From Fibrella aestuarina BUZ 2 (GTDB lineage Bacteria; Bacteroidota; Bacteroidia; Cytophagales; Spirosomataceae): DNA of 64,000 nucleotides. This document shows positions 18,469 to 26,687 of the stretch, piece by piece (the first letter of the stretch is position 1; the number at the start of each line of letters is the position of its first letter). Made by a program: the position numbers and the translations under genes. The notes beneath the pieces were generated by a model. That model made no database searches. It had not been told where the DNA came from and saw nothing but the letters and a program-made list of their open reading frames with translations. The DNA is taken from contig NC_020054.1 of NCBI RefSeq assembly GCF_000331105.1, forward strand, positions 5,769,815 to 5,833,814. Direction: 5' to 3'.

Positions 18469-19581
18469 ATGAATAACAACGAACTGAGTACAAAGCCGCA
18501 TTACCAGATTTTGGATGGGCTGCGGGGGGTAGCCGCCATCATCGTGGTGCTGTTTCACCTGACTGAGCCGCTTGCCAGCAGCCACCTCGACAACAAGGTC
18601 AATCATGGGTACCTGGCCGTCGATTTCTTCTTTCTGCTGTCCGGTTATGTCATCGGGTATGCCTACGATGATCGATGGGACACCTTAACCATCGGTGGCT
18701 TTCTCCGGCGCCGGTTCGAGCGGCTGCAACCCCTCGTTGTGCTGGGCATGACGCTCGGGGCCATCGGCTTTTACTTCACCGACTCAACCATCTGGCCGCT
18801 CATTCACACCGTGCCCGTCTGGAAGCTGCTCGTCGTGATGCTCATCGGCTACACGCTGCTACCCATACCGCTGTCGATGGATATACGCGGCTGGCAGGAA
18901 ATGCACCCGCTCAATAGTGTCGGCTGGTCGTTGTTTTTCGAGTATATAGCCAACATCCTCTACGCCCTGGGGCTCAGGAAATTATCGAATACAGCCCTGT
19001 CTTGCTTTGTCACGCTGACGGGGGCGTTGCTGGTCCATTTTGCACTGACGAACCCCAACGGTGACGTCACCGGCGGCTGGACACTCAACGTCGAGCACAT
19101 GCGCATTGGCATAACGCGCACCCTGTTCCCTTTCTTTGCGGGGCTGCTGCTGTCGCGGGTAGCGCGGCCGACTCGCATCAGGCATGCGTTCGGCTGGTGC
19201 AGCCTGCTGGTAGCGGCTGTCTTGTTTATGCCACGAGTGGGCGGGGCCACCCACCTCTGGCTGAATGGCCTGTACGAAGCGGGTTGCATCATCGTTGTTT
19301 TTCCGCTCATTGTCTACATCGGGGCCAGTGGTGTAGTACACAGCCGGACGGAAGAACGGATCTGCCAGTTCCTCGGTACCCTATCTTACCCCCTATACAT
19401 GACCCACTACGTGCTGGTCTATTTCTACGTGGCCTGGGTCAGCAACCACAAGGGCATCACGTTGGGGCAGGCGTGGCCCTACGCCCTGCTCACCTTTTCG
19501 GGCGCTATCGTCTTGGCCTATGCCAGTTTGAAGCTGTACGATGAGCCGGTACGAGCCTGGTTGCGCAGAAAGCTGGCGTAA
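18469..19581 (+). CDS. Acyltransferase family 3 membrane protein (OafA/YrhL-like)
   Basis: 370 residues starting at the ATG at 18469 (a TTG immediately before it is in frame). It shows the family hallmarks LDGLRGVAAIIVVLFHL near the N-terminus, DFFFLLSGYVIGY and RRFERLQPLVVLG, with about ten hydrophobic membrane segments. Such integral inner-membrane enzymes move acetyl or other acyl groups onto sugars of polysaccharides or other envelope molecules, with the conserved His in the first segment required. It is a single gene with its own terminator; the acceptor is unknown. Confidence 0.88.
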   Translation: MNNNELSTKPHYQILDGLRGVAAIIVVLFHLTEPLASSHLDNKVNHGYLAVDFFFLLSGYVIGYAYDDRWDTLTIGGFLRRRFERLQPLVVLGMTLGAIGFYFTDSTIWPLIHTVPVWKLLVVMLIGYTLLPIPLSMDIRGWQEMHPLNSVGWSLFFEYIANILYALGLRKLSNTALSCFVTLTGALLVHFALTNPNGDVTGGWTLNVEHMRIGITRTLFPFFAGLLLSRVARPTRIRHAFGWCSLLVAAVLFMPRVGGATHLWLNGLYEAGCIIVVFPLIVYIGASGVVHSRTEERICQFLGTLSYPLYMTHYVLVYFYVAWVSNHKGITLGQAWPYALLTFSGAIVLAYASLKLYDEPVRAWLRRKLA

Positions 19582-19639
19582 CCGGCAGAAGCAAACCGGC
19601 CAGGTCACCCCCCTGCCTACAGAAGGCTAGCCTTGGGCG

Positions 19640-19669
19640 AGCCGTGCCCGACCGGCGGGGCTTTTTTTT
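19640..19669 (+). terminator. Intrinsic terminator after the acyltransferase gene
   Basis: A GC-rich stem of the form AGCC..GCCCG / CGGGGCT is followed by eight T residues (19662-19669), about 60 bases after the acyltransferase stop. Confidence 0.75.
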
Positions 19670-19694
19670 CGTACAACATTCTACGAGTTACCTG

Positions 19695-19739
19695 TTGGAA
19701 TTGAGTGAATTTAAAAAGTACTTTGCTTTACAAAGCACT
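19695..19739 (+). promoter_or_regulatory. Candidate promoter with overlapping imperfect palindrome
   Basis: TTG at 19695-19697 and TACTTTG at 19719-19725, 21 bases apart, resemble the Bacteroidota -33/-7 pair. The -7 box is embedded in the palindrome AGT-a-CTTTG-cttta-CAAAG-c-ACT (19717-19739), a plausible repressor site for the membrane protein gene that follows. Confidence 0.4.
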
Positions 19740-19840
19740 AGAACGTACCTAGCGCAGCCGAGTGCGTCATGGCAACGACTGCGCTGGGTACGTTCCGCCA
19801 AAACCAACGTCTATCCGCACCCCGACGGGTGCTGCTCGCT

Positions 19841-20566
19841 ATGGCTCTTTCTTCTACGCTCGACCGGATTCATGCGCAGGTAACCCACAACCGCTGGCTG
19901 CGGTACTTTACGGTATTCGTCCGGCTGGCGCTGGCGGCGGGCTTCTTGCCATCGGGGTACGTGAAAATTGCGGGGGAACGGTTTACCTCGCTGTCGGTGA
20001 ACCACCCGATGGGCAACTACCTGGAAGCGCTGCACCATACCGGCTATTACTACACGTTTATCGGCATTGCCCAGATGACAGCCGCCGTTTTGCTGCTCAT
20101 TCCGAGAACGGTGCTGCTGGGGGCGCTGCTTTATTTTCCCATTATCCTGAATATCTGTATTCTGTCGTTGGCGGTCCGCTTCGAGGGGTCGCTGGTGACG
20201 TCGCCGCTGATGGTGCTGGCCGACCTGTATTTGCTTTGCTGGCATTACGACCGGCTAAAGTTCATCCTTGTGCCGACTCCGGTTGCCGACGCGGCGGCTC
20301 ACAAACCCGTATTGAGTAACCGCTTCCCGATCGGCTTTCTGGGCGGTGTGTTCGCCACGATGGTCCTCGTCGTGCTGACCGTCACGACCATATACGACCT
20401 GATGCCGCGCAACACCCTCGGCGACTGTCAGCGGCAGTGCCCGGACAGCAGCAACCCCGCCGCCTGTGAGCAATTCTGCGACTGCATCCATACGCAGGGC
20501 AAACCCCTCTCCCACTGCCTCGACGCCTACAACAAAGCCAACGCGCTGGTGGGTCAGGCCAGGTGA
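19841..20566 (+). CDS. DoxX-like membrane protein with Cys-rich tail
   Basis: 242 residues from the ATG at 19841 (MALSSTLDRIHAQ); an ATG at 19769 in the same frame would add 24 non-hydrophobic residues. Four DoxX-type membrane segments are visible (VFVRLALAAGFLPSGYVKIAGE; FIGIAQMTAAVLLLIP; LGALLYFPIILNICIL; VLADLYLLCW), plus a fifth after residue 160. The C-terminal 45 residues contain five Cys (DCQRQCP, ACEQFCDC) and a sixth farther on, unusual for DoxX proteins and suggestive of disulfides or metal binding outside the membrane. Members are linked to sulfur or redox metabolism. It ends convergent with the next gene. Confidence 0.75.
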   Translation: MALSSTLDRIHAQVTHNRWLRYFTVFVRLALAAGFLPSGYVKIAGERFTSLSVNHPMGNYLEALHHTGYYYTFIGIAQMTAAVLLLIPRTVLLGALLYFPIILNICILSLAVRFEGSLVTSPLMVLADLYLLCWHYDRLKFILVPTPVADAAAHKPVLSNRFPIGFLGGVFATMVLVVLTVTTIYDLMPRNTLGDCQRQCPDSSNPAACEQFCDCIHTQGKPLSHCLDAYNKANALVGQAR

Positions 20567-20591
20567 ATTACGCAGACACCTTCCGGTACCG

Positions 20592-21392
20592 TCACTTGTT
20601 TTTGGCTGCTTGTATGCCAATAAATTGAAAGTGGTCGGCTGTCAACTGATACAGTATACGCCGATTCGATACCTTACCCTCGTCATTGACAACGGGTATG
20701 GCGACGATTTTCTGCTTCGCATCATACGTGATCAGTTGAAGCGGACGTTCGGGCCGGTCGACGACACTGGAAAAATCAAAGTCGACATCGATTCGGGCGA
20801 ATGATTCGCGTTTGGTTCTGAATAGCGCGTCTGTGGTGATGAGCCGGTTCTTGTCGACGCGGTAAACGGCGATGGACTGCCGGGCATCTTTCGTCGAAAA
20901 AATGCTGTTTTCCACGGCCAGATAGTACCGCCCCTTACCCACGTCGACGGTAAAGATGGCCGAGCAGAAACTGCCCGCATCGCCTTCTTCCTTAGCACGG
21001 CTAGGTACGTTCACCACTACCTGACTACCATTCTGCCATTGATAGGCTGTATTGAAAGAGCGCATCGTCCCACCCAATTGATCGTCCCAACTGTATATCC
21101 TGAACCTCCCGTCGGCTGACGTCACCACGCGCACACCATTGTTGGCCGACAACTGCCGGAATGGGTAGGTGAGCGTTTGCGGGTTTGCCTTTAGCAAGCT
21201 TACAAATGCCTTGTCGAATTGAATGCTGTAGCGGGTCCGTTTGTCGTAATCGGTCTCCCCAAGTCGCGCCCGCAGGGCGACCAATCGCGTTTCGTCGGCC
21301 ACTAACTGCCCGGCTTGTTGCGCCACTGCCTCCGAGGAACTGGCAAATAGCCATACTATAATTCCTACTAAAAAAACGCTCGTTGGCCCCAT
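20592..21392 (-). CDS. Secreted protein of unknown function
   Basis: 266 residues with a signal peptide of about 25 residues ending in AVAQQA. The rest is a soluble, beta-rich sequence (RFRIYSWDDQLGGTMRSFN, YYLAVENSIFSTKDARQSIAVYRV, RRILYQLTADHFQFIG). I do not recognise a named domain; the pattern of short strands with W/Y and a closing 'interpretation of text' strand resembles small Bacteroidota periplasmic proteins with no known role. It lies downstream of a perfect terminator hairpin and is convergent with the DoxX-like gene. Confidence 0.65.
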   Translation of the reverse strand: MGPTSVFLVGIIVWLFASSSEAVAQQAGQLVADETRLVALRARLGETDYDKRTRYSIQFDKAFVSLLKANPQTLTYPFRQLSANNGVRVVTSADGRFRIYSWDDQLGGTMRSFNTAYQWQNGSQVVVNVPSRAKEEGDAGSFCSAIFTVDVGKGRYYLAVENSIFSTKDARQSIAVYRVDKNRLITTDALFRTKRESFARIDVDFDFSSVVDRPERPLQLITYDAKQKIVAIPVVNDEGKVSNRRILYQLTADHFQFIGIQAAKNK

Positions 21393-21426
21393 ACCCGTTC
21401 TCTTTGCTTGACCGTTGGCAACAAAA

Positions 21427-21470
21427 AAACCTATAAGGTCTGGACGGGGCCGCCCAGACCTTATAGGTTT
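21427..21470. terminator. Strong bidirectional terminator
   Basis: Perfect 17-bp arms, AAACCTATAAGGTCTGG (21427-21443) and its complement (21454-21470), with a 10-base loop. An A-run on the left gives a T-run for the minus strand, so it ends the small secreted-protein gene that starts at 21872. Confidence 0.9.
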
Positions 21471-21491
21471 AATAAAAAGGCAATCGTGCTT

Positions 21492-21872
21492 TTAGTTCTT
21501 AATGCGCTTGGCAGTGGCGTCGAACATACCGTTCATGATTGAGCCTTTCAGGTTATCATCGTCGACTTTGTTCAGCTCCATCGCAATGTTATATCCCTGC
21601 GCCGTAAACGTCAGGTTCAGCTTGTTGGCACTTTCTTCGATGCTTTCGATGGGAATCTTCGCAGCGTTCGCGTCAGCCGGGGTCAGTTGGCCGGTCAATT
21701 TGCCGTCTTTGCGGACCAGATCGGCCACCATTTTGGCATCACCATTCGGCGTACCCACGATCACGATGTCCCACTTACCGGCGTAGAAATCGTCGGGGGC
21801 GATCCGCGACGTAAAACCCATGGCAGCTACGCCAATGAACAACAGGAAAAGGAACAGATTTAGCTTTTTCAT
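21492..21872 (-). CDS. Small secreted protein of unknown function
   Basis: 126 residues starting at MKKLNLFLFL (ATG at 21872); a longer frame upstream runs into a repeat array and is not credible. A signal peptide of about 20 residues is followed by a compact beta-rich domain (GKWDIVIVGTPNGDAKMVADLVRKDGKLTGQL, NIAMELNKVDDDNLKGSIM) reminiscent of lipocalin-like proteins of Bacteroidota that report on a change relative to a background. The function is unknown. It lies downstream of the large sugar-dehydrogenase fusion on the same strand, but the repeat-filled gap and its own terminator suggest separate control. Confidence 0.7.
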   Translation of the reverse strand: MKKLNLFLFLLFIGVAAMGFTSRIAPDDFYAGKWDIVIVGTPNGDAKMVADLVRKDGKLTGQLTPADANAAKIPIESIEESANKLNLTFTAQGYNIAMELNKVDDDNLKGSIMNGMFDATAKRIKN

Positions 21873-21900
21873 GAGGTAAACGGTTAGAAGGTTATTAGTG

Positions 21901-22075
21901 GTCATTGGTAGTCATTAGCCTTCGGCGTCATTTGCTGCGCGTCATTCATGGTCATTGGCTACGCCGTTGTTGGTTGCATTTACGACGAATGACCATGAAT
22001 GACAACCAATGACAATGAATGACGGCGCAGCCAAATGACCACCAATGACGCCGAAGGCTAATGACGGCGCAGCCT
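21901..22075. repeat. Inverted array of GTCATT units
   Basis: Five GTCATT cores on the plus strand (from 21901 to about 21960) face seven on the minus strand (from about 21986 to 22065), with starts spaced 10 or 16 bp. The longer units share the tail AGCCTTCGGC or TGCTGCGC. The two halves are near-complementary and could pair as one long stem. No protein is encoded here. It fills the gap between the small secreted-protein gene and the sugar-dehydrogenase fusion. Confidence 0.75.
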
Positions 22076-22078
22076 AAC

Positions 22079-25000
22079 TTATTGCCCGACGGAGCCCAGC
22101 ATCACTTCGGTACCCATCACAATCATCAGGGTGCCCGTTGGTTCGGCGGGGTTCACGAAAACGAGGTACACATCGTGCGGTTTGTTGTCGAACGGCGTCG
22201 GCAGCTTCACCGGGATCATCAGTTGCGACGGGTTGAAATCCATCTTCTCCGAGGCCGTCAGCATGGGCGATTCACCGATCAGTTTGCCGGTCGGGCTGTC
22301 GAGCCGTAGTTCGATCTTACCGCCTTTAGCGTTAACCTGCGGCTTGGGGGCCATCGCCATCACGCGCACCGCCGTTACACCGGTCAGGTCGGTCTGTTTG
22401 AGGCTCATGTACGCACCCGACTTGGCCGGCATCGCCAGGTTATTGCCCCCGAACGACATCTTGTTCACGTTGTCGTACTGATCGAAGCCGTGGGCATCGA
22501 CTTTGGCGTTCCGCAGCACATACGTTTGCTCCGACCGCAGCGATGGCAACCCTTTGGCGCCTTTGTCTTCGTACGACGCCCGCACGATGTATACGCCTTT
22601 GCCTTTGTCACCAGCGGGCAGCTTGGCCGTGTAATCGCCCTTCACCGGCAGCGAATTGGTAGCCGCATCGCCCGACAGGCTCAGAATGTACTTGACCATG
22701 TCGGCCGCATCGGCGGTTGCCAGTTGTGGGTGGGCCGACATCGGCGTTTCGCCCCAGACACCCGCGCCACCGGCGATCACTTTCTTCGTCAGGCGTTCCA
22801 CCGCCGAGTTGTCGCCTTTGTACTTCTTGGCCACGTCTACGTAGGCCGGCCCGATCGACTTCTTCGAGATGCTGTGGCAGCCTTTGCAGTCGCTCGCTTC
22901 GATCAGCTTCTTACCACCGGCAAACAGGGCGCTGGCATCGGCCGAGCGGTGCCCCTGCGCAATGGCCACTTTGTCGTAGCCTTCGGCCAGGTAGTCGATG
23001 TTGACCGCTACGCGCTCGGGGTCGATGCCCTTGCCGAGCGTGCCGTCTTCTTTATCCCGCACCTTCACGTCGTAGCTAAACGGCTTATCAGGCGTGAAGA
23101 ACGACTTGTTGCCGCCGGGCATATCCACGCTCAGCACGGGCGGTTCGTTACCCACCGTGATGTCCATCGATTGGCTCGACACGCCACCTTTGCCGTCGTT
23201 GACCGTGAGCGCCGCCTTATACGTACCTGGCTTGGCGAGCGTCAGGTTGGCATCGGGCGTGTTGATGACCTTGGTAAAGCCGTTTTTCGACGTGATTTTC
23301 CACGTATACGTCAGGTTATCGCCGTCGGCATCGGTCGTGCCTTTGGCCGTGAGGTTCAGCGCCAGCGGGGCCGAGCCACCCTGCTTGTTAGCCGCCACCT
23401 GAAGCTGTGGCTTGCGGTTACCGCCGTTGTACTCGATCCGAATCAGCCGGGCGTCGTCGTTGGCCGAAAACCAGCCCGAGCCGTATTCGAGCATATACAG
23501 GTCTCCGTTATCGGCAAACTCCATATCCATCGGGTTGCTGAATTTATAGCTCGGCATAAACCGCTCCATCGACTGGTAGTTGCCGGCTGCGTCCATCGTT
23601 ACGGCCATAATCCAGCCGCGCATCCAGTCGTAGGTCAGCAGCTTGCCGTTGTAATAGGCCGGGAAGGCGTTGGGTGATCCCTTGAAATCGTCGGCATAGA
23701 ACACCGGCCCGGCCATGGCGTTGCGACCACCGGCGCCCACCAGCGGAAACTCGGGCGAGGCGTCGTAGGGATACCAGATAAAGGCTTTCTGCGCCGGGGG
23801 CAACGTGGTCAGGCCCGTGTTGTTGGGCGAGGTGTTGGAAGGCGCATTGGCGTCCCACTTCTCACCTGACTTGGACGCGGCAAAGTCGTATTTATTGTAG
23901 GCTTTGTTGTCGCCCACAAAGTGCGGCCAGCCGAAGTTACCAGCTTTGCGCGCCTGCCCGACCTCATCGTGACCGGCCGGTCCGCGATCGGCGCCGGGTT
24001 TGGCGGCGTCGGGGCCAACTTCACCCCAGTAGACGTACCCAGTGCGGGGGTCGACCGAAATGCGGAACGGGTTACGGTGGCCCATCGTGTAGATTTCGGG
24101 GCGGGTCTTTTCGGTGCCTTTGGCAAACAGGTTACCCTCGGGAATGGTGTATGTGCCGTCGGGTTGGGGCTTGATGCGAAGGATCTTGCCGCGCAGGTCG
24201 TTGGTATTGGCCGACGATTTCTGGGCATCCCAGGCGCTGCGGCCTTCCCGCTCGTCGCTGGGGCTGTAGCCGTTCGAGCCGTGGGGGTTGGTGTTGTCGC
24301 CCGTCGAGAGGTACAGGTTGCCGACCCGGTCCCAGGCAATGGAGCCGCCCGTATGGCAGCACTCCTCACGCTGCGTGGGTACGTCGAGCATTTTCTTTTC
24401 TGACGCCATCACCAGCTCATCGCCGCGCAGTTCGAAACGCGACAGCACGTTTTTCGACTCCTTGGGGTCCGAGTAGTACAGGTAGATCCAGTGGTTCTGG
24501 GCAAAATTGGGGTCTTTATTGAGGCCCATCAGCCCATCTTCCCCCATCGACTCCTTGCCTTCCTTGCTCACGTACTTGATGCTGACCGGCAGCTTGGCGA
24601 TGGTTTTCAACTCCTTGGTTTTGGTGTTGTAGAGCCGCACTTCGCCTTTGCGCTGAATGAACAGGATCCGGCCATCGCCCAGCACGCTCAGTTCCATCGG
24701 CTCGTCGAGTTTCTCTTCCAGCACTACCTTGGCAAAGCGGTTTTCTTCGGGACGGGCTTTGGCAAAATCCAGTGATTTGGGCGAATCGCCACCCGAGGTG
24801 TAATTGATACCCGCCCACAGGTGATTCAGGAAGAGCGTCTCCGAAAACGACTCGTCGGTATGGCCCATCGCCGTGTAAAACGAGCGCCCGCCGTCGAACT
24901 CCTGATACCAGCTCATGGGGTGGAAATCGGGATTCTTGCCGCCGGTGTAGCTCTTTTCATCGATCGTCAGCAGCACGTTGATCTTCGGCGAAATGTTCTT

Positions 25001-25525
25001 GAAGCTGTAAAATTCATCCGAGCGCTCAAACTCGTCGGGCATGCCTTGGGTGGCCCAATGGTTTTTGAGCTTGACCATGAATTTGCCCTTCTGCACGTTG
25101 TTGGGCATCGGGTGATCCAGAAAATAGGCTCCGGCCAACTGGCCATACCACGGCCAGTCGTATTCGGTGTCGGTGGCGGCATGGATACCCACGTACCCAC
25201 CACCCGCCTGGATGTAGCGCTCAAAGGCCGACTGCTGCTCGTTGGTGAGCACGTCGCCCGTGGTATTCAGGAAAACAACGGTGTTGAACTGCTTCAGATT
25301 CGACTCGGCAAACTGGGCAGCATCTTCCGTGAAACGTACCTCGAAGCCCTTCTCCGTAGCCATTTTGGCCAGCGCTTTCTTGCCCGCGTCGATCGACTGG
25401 TGGCGGAAAGCGGCCGTTTTGCTGAAGACGAGTACATTACGTTTGGGAGCCTGCGCGAAGGCAGTCTGCACCAGACACCACATGCCAAAAGCCAACAGGC
25501 TGATGGTAAAGGACTTTTCTCGCAT
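22079..25525 (-). CDS. ThuA / sugar dehydrogenase / PKD / cytochrome c / CBM fusion protein
   Basis: 1148 residues with a signal peptide (1-25). Domains in order: ThuA-like glutamine-amidotransferase fold (about 29-245, GGGYVGIHAATDTEYDW), glucose/sorbosone dehydrogenase-type PQQ propeller (about 265-700, GLMGLNKDPNF, HTGGSIAWD, MGHRNPFRISVDP), PKD domain (about 705-792), a class I cytochrome c (855-950) with haem motif C880-K-G-C883-H884 and likely distal Met929, and a C-terminal CBM6-like domain (about 990-1148). It probably oxidises a sugar in the periplasm or at the surface and passes electrons to its own haem. It is divergent from a Nudix-type regulator whose palindromic site overlaps its promoter. 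Confidence 0.9.
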   Translation of the reverse strand: MREKSFTISLLAFGMWCLVQTAFAQAPKRNVLVFSKTAAFRHQSIDAGKKALAKMATEKGFEVRFTEDAAQFAESNLKQFNTVVFLNTTGDVLTNEQQSAFERYIQAGGGYVGIHAATDTEYDWPWYGQLAGAYFLDHPMPNNVQKGKFMVKLKNHWATQGMPDEFERSDEFYSFKNISPKINVLLTIDEKSYTGGKNPDFHPMSWYQEFDGGRSFYTAMGHTDESFSETLFLNHLWAGINYTSGGDSPKSLDFAKARPEENRFAKVVLEEKLDEPMELSVLGDGRILFIQRKGEVRLYNTKTKELKTIAKLPVSIKYVSKEGKESMGEDGLMGLNKDPNFAQNHWIYLYYSDPKESKNVLSRFELRGDELVMASEKKMLDVPTQREECCHTGGSIAWDRVGNLYLSTGDNTNPHGSNGYSPSDEREGRSAWDAQKSSANTNDLRGKILRIKPQPDGTYTIPEGNLFAKGTEKTRPEIYTMGHRNPFRISVDPRTGYVYWGEVGPDAAKPGADRGPAGHDEVGQARKAGNFGWPHFVGDNKAYNKYDFAASKSGEKWDANAPSNTSPNNTGLTTLPPAQKAFIWYPYDASPEFPLVGAGGRNAMAGPVFYADDFKGSPNAFPAYYNGKLLTYDWMRGWIMAVTMDAAGNYQSMERFMPSYKFSNPMDMEFADNGDLYMLEYGSGWFSANDDARLIRIEYNGGNRKPQLQVAANKQGGSAPLALNLTAKGTTDADGDNLTYTWKITSKNGFTKVINTPDANLTLAKPGTYKAALTVNDGKGGVSSQSMDITVGNEPPVLSVDMPGGNKSFFTPDKPFSYDVKVRDKEDGTLGKGIDPERVAVNIDYLAEGYDKVAIAQGHRSADASALFAGGKKLIEASDCKGCHSISKKSIGPAYVDVAKKYKGDNSAVERLTKKVIAGGAGVWGETPMSAHPQLATADAADMVKYILSLSGDAATNSLPVKGDYTAKLPAGDKGKGVYIVRASYEDKGAKGLPSLRSEQTYVLRNAKVDAHGFDQYDNVNKMSFGGNNLAMPAKSGAYMSLKQTDLTGVTAVRVMAMAPKPQVNAKGGKIELRLDSPTGKLIGESPMLTASEKMDFNPSQLMIPVKLPTPFDNKPHDVYLVFVNPAEPTGTLMIVMGTEVMLGSVGQ

Positions 25526-25556
25526 ATTGATTGGCGTTTTTACTCAACGAATGGAG

Positions 25557-25627
25557 CAAAGGTAAACGAGAAACTTTCGTATTGTCTGAAATATAGACAA
25601 TAAATTTTGTCCAATTCAATACATTTG
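25557..25627. promoter_or_regulatory. Divergent promoter region with 21-bp palindromic operator
   Basis: The palindrome ATTGTCT-gaaatat-AGACAAT lies at 25581-25601. On the minus strand a good -7 box, TACCTTTG (25557-25564), serves the large fusion gene; the palindrome covers the place where its -33 box should be, as expected for repression. On the plus strand TACATTTG at 25620-25627 is a matching -7 box for the Nudix regulator. The layout suggests that the regulator controls both directions from this site. Confidence 0.6.
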
Positions 25628-25735
25628 TAGTACCACCCACTGGCACTTGCCTAAGCACCATCGTACGGGCGTATTCGCCGTTTCCGATGTAGTCCCTAGT
25701 TTACGAATTCCCCACAGCGGCCAGCCAGACCAACC

Positions 25736-26482
25736 ATGCACGCACAACCAGCCATCAATTACATCCATCAGCTTTCCATCGATTGCGTCATCTTCGGCTA
25801 TCAGGACAAACAGCTTAAAGTGCTAGTGCCCAAACTGGACTTCCGGGGCGATTTCTGGGCGCTTCCCAGCGGCTACATTTTGCAGGACGAAGGCATCGAC
25901 GAAGCCGCCCGCCGCATTCTGGAGGAGCGCACCGGCCTGCGGGCCATTTACCTGGAGCAGTTCAGGGTATTTGGTAACGCCCATCGGAGTAACCGGGATT
26001 TCATGGATCGGTTGCTCCGGCAAAACGAAGCCCGGATGATCGAGCGGGGCCTCGACCGGCAAGCGCTCGAATGGGTGACCCGTCGGTTTGTGTCTATCGG
26101 CTATTACGCGCTGGTTGACATCAACAAAGTGATCCCTCAAAAAAACCACATCGACGAGTCGATCGAGTGGTACCCAATCGGGCAATTACCCACGTTGATC
26201 ATGGACCACCACGACATGGTGACGCACGCCCTCGATACCCTGCGGCTGCACCTGGATGAGCACCTGCTGGCGTTCAACCTGCTGCCCGAGACGTTTACGA
26301 TGAAGGAGTTGCAGGAACTCTACGAAGCCATTTTCGACAAGCCGTTTGCCCGCAATAATTTTCAGAAAAAGATGCTGGATATGAACGTGCTGGAACGCCT
26401 CGAAAAGAAGTTTACGGGCGCGGCCAACAAAGCGCCCTACCTCTACCGCTGGCAACGCCCCGAGCGGGCACTGATCAGTTGA
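25736..26482 (+). CDS. Nudix-domain transcriptional regulator (NrtR/AraR-like)
   Basis: 248 residues. The N-terminal Nudix fold (residues 8-155) keeps the frame of the Nudix box (GYILQD-E-GIDEAAR-R) but the catalytic REUXEE core reads RILEER, with two metal-binding Glu replaced, so hydrolysis is unlikely. The C-terminal 80 residues form a winged helix (FTMKELQELYEAIFDKPFARNNFQKKM). This arrangement defines NrtR-type regulators, which in Bacteroidota include the L-arabinose regulator AraR. It is divergent from the sugar dehydrogenase fusion, which is its probable target; the effector is unknown. Confidence 0.85.
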   Translation: MHAQPAINYIHQLSIDCVIFGYQDKQLKVLVPKLDFRGDFWALPSGYILQDEGIDEAARRILEERTGLRAIYLEQFRVFGNAHRSNRDFMDRLLRQNEARMIERGLDRQALEWVTRRFVSIGYYALVDINKVIPQKNHIDESIEWYPIGQLPTLIMDHHDMVTHALDTLRLHLDEHLLAFNLLPETFTMKELQELYEAIFDKPFARNNFQKKMLDMNVLERLEKKFTGAANKAPYLYRWQRPERALIS

Positions 26483-26525
26483 ACGACCAGTTCAGTGTGA
26501 AACAGATGGCGGCCCGTTCAGGACA

Positions 26526-26687
26526 CTAAGAATCAACCTTGGACGCCGACTTTTCTACAGATTGAGACAGAAACGTCTTAAACCGATCGAAGGTCATACC
26601 GTACGTTTCCTGGGAGATGCGCTCTCGTATTTCACGAAACGTCTTGACAGTGTCAAATGCTTTATGTTTTCTATTCTTCGTTTTCAT
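26526..26687 (-). CDS. Antitoxin-like small protein
   Basis: 53 residues from the ATG at 26687 (MKTKNRKHKAFDTVKTFREI). It is basic at the start, then amphipathic helical with the pattern FDTVKTFREIRERISQE-x-GMTFDRFKTFL, which I recognise from small antitoxins paired with PIN toxins in Cytophagales. There is no intact toxin gene beside it. The DNA immediately upstream, overlapping its start by 17 bases, encodes the two ends of a PIN-type toxin with the middle missing. It may be a retained orphan antitoxin or a remnant on its way out. Confidence 0.55.
   Translation of the reverse strand: MKTKNRKHKAFDTVKTFREIRERISQETYGMTFDRFKTFLSQSVEKSASKVDS

Noticed and set aside
21901..22075. CRISPR array
   Set aside because: Units are 6-16 bp, inverted in two halves, with no constant repeat of 25-40 bp and no unique spacers; no cas gene is near.
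22490..23677. 395-codon plus-strand frame inside the sugar-dehydrogenase fusion gene
   Set aside because: It is antisense to well-defined PQQ-propeller, PKD and cytochrome c domains and has a low-complexity shadow composition.
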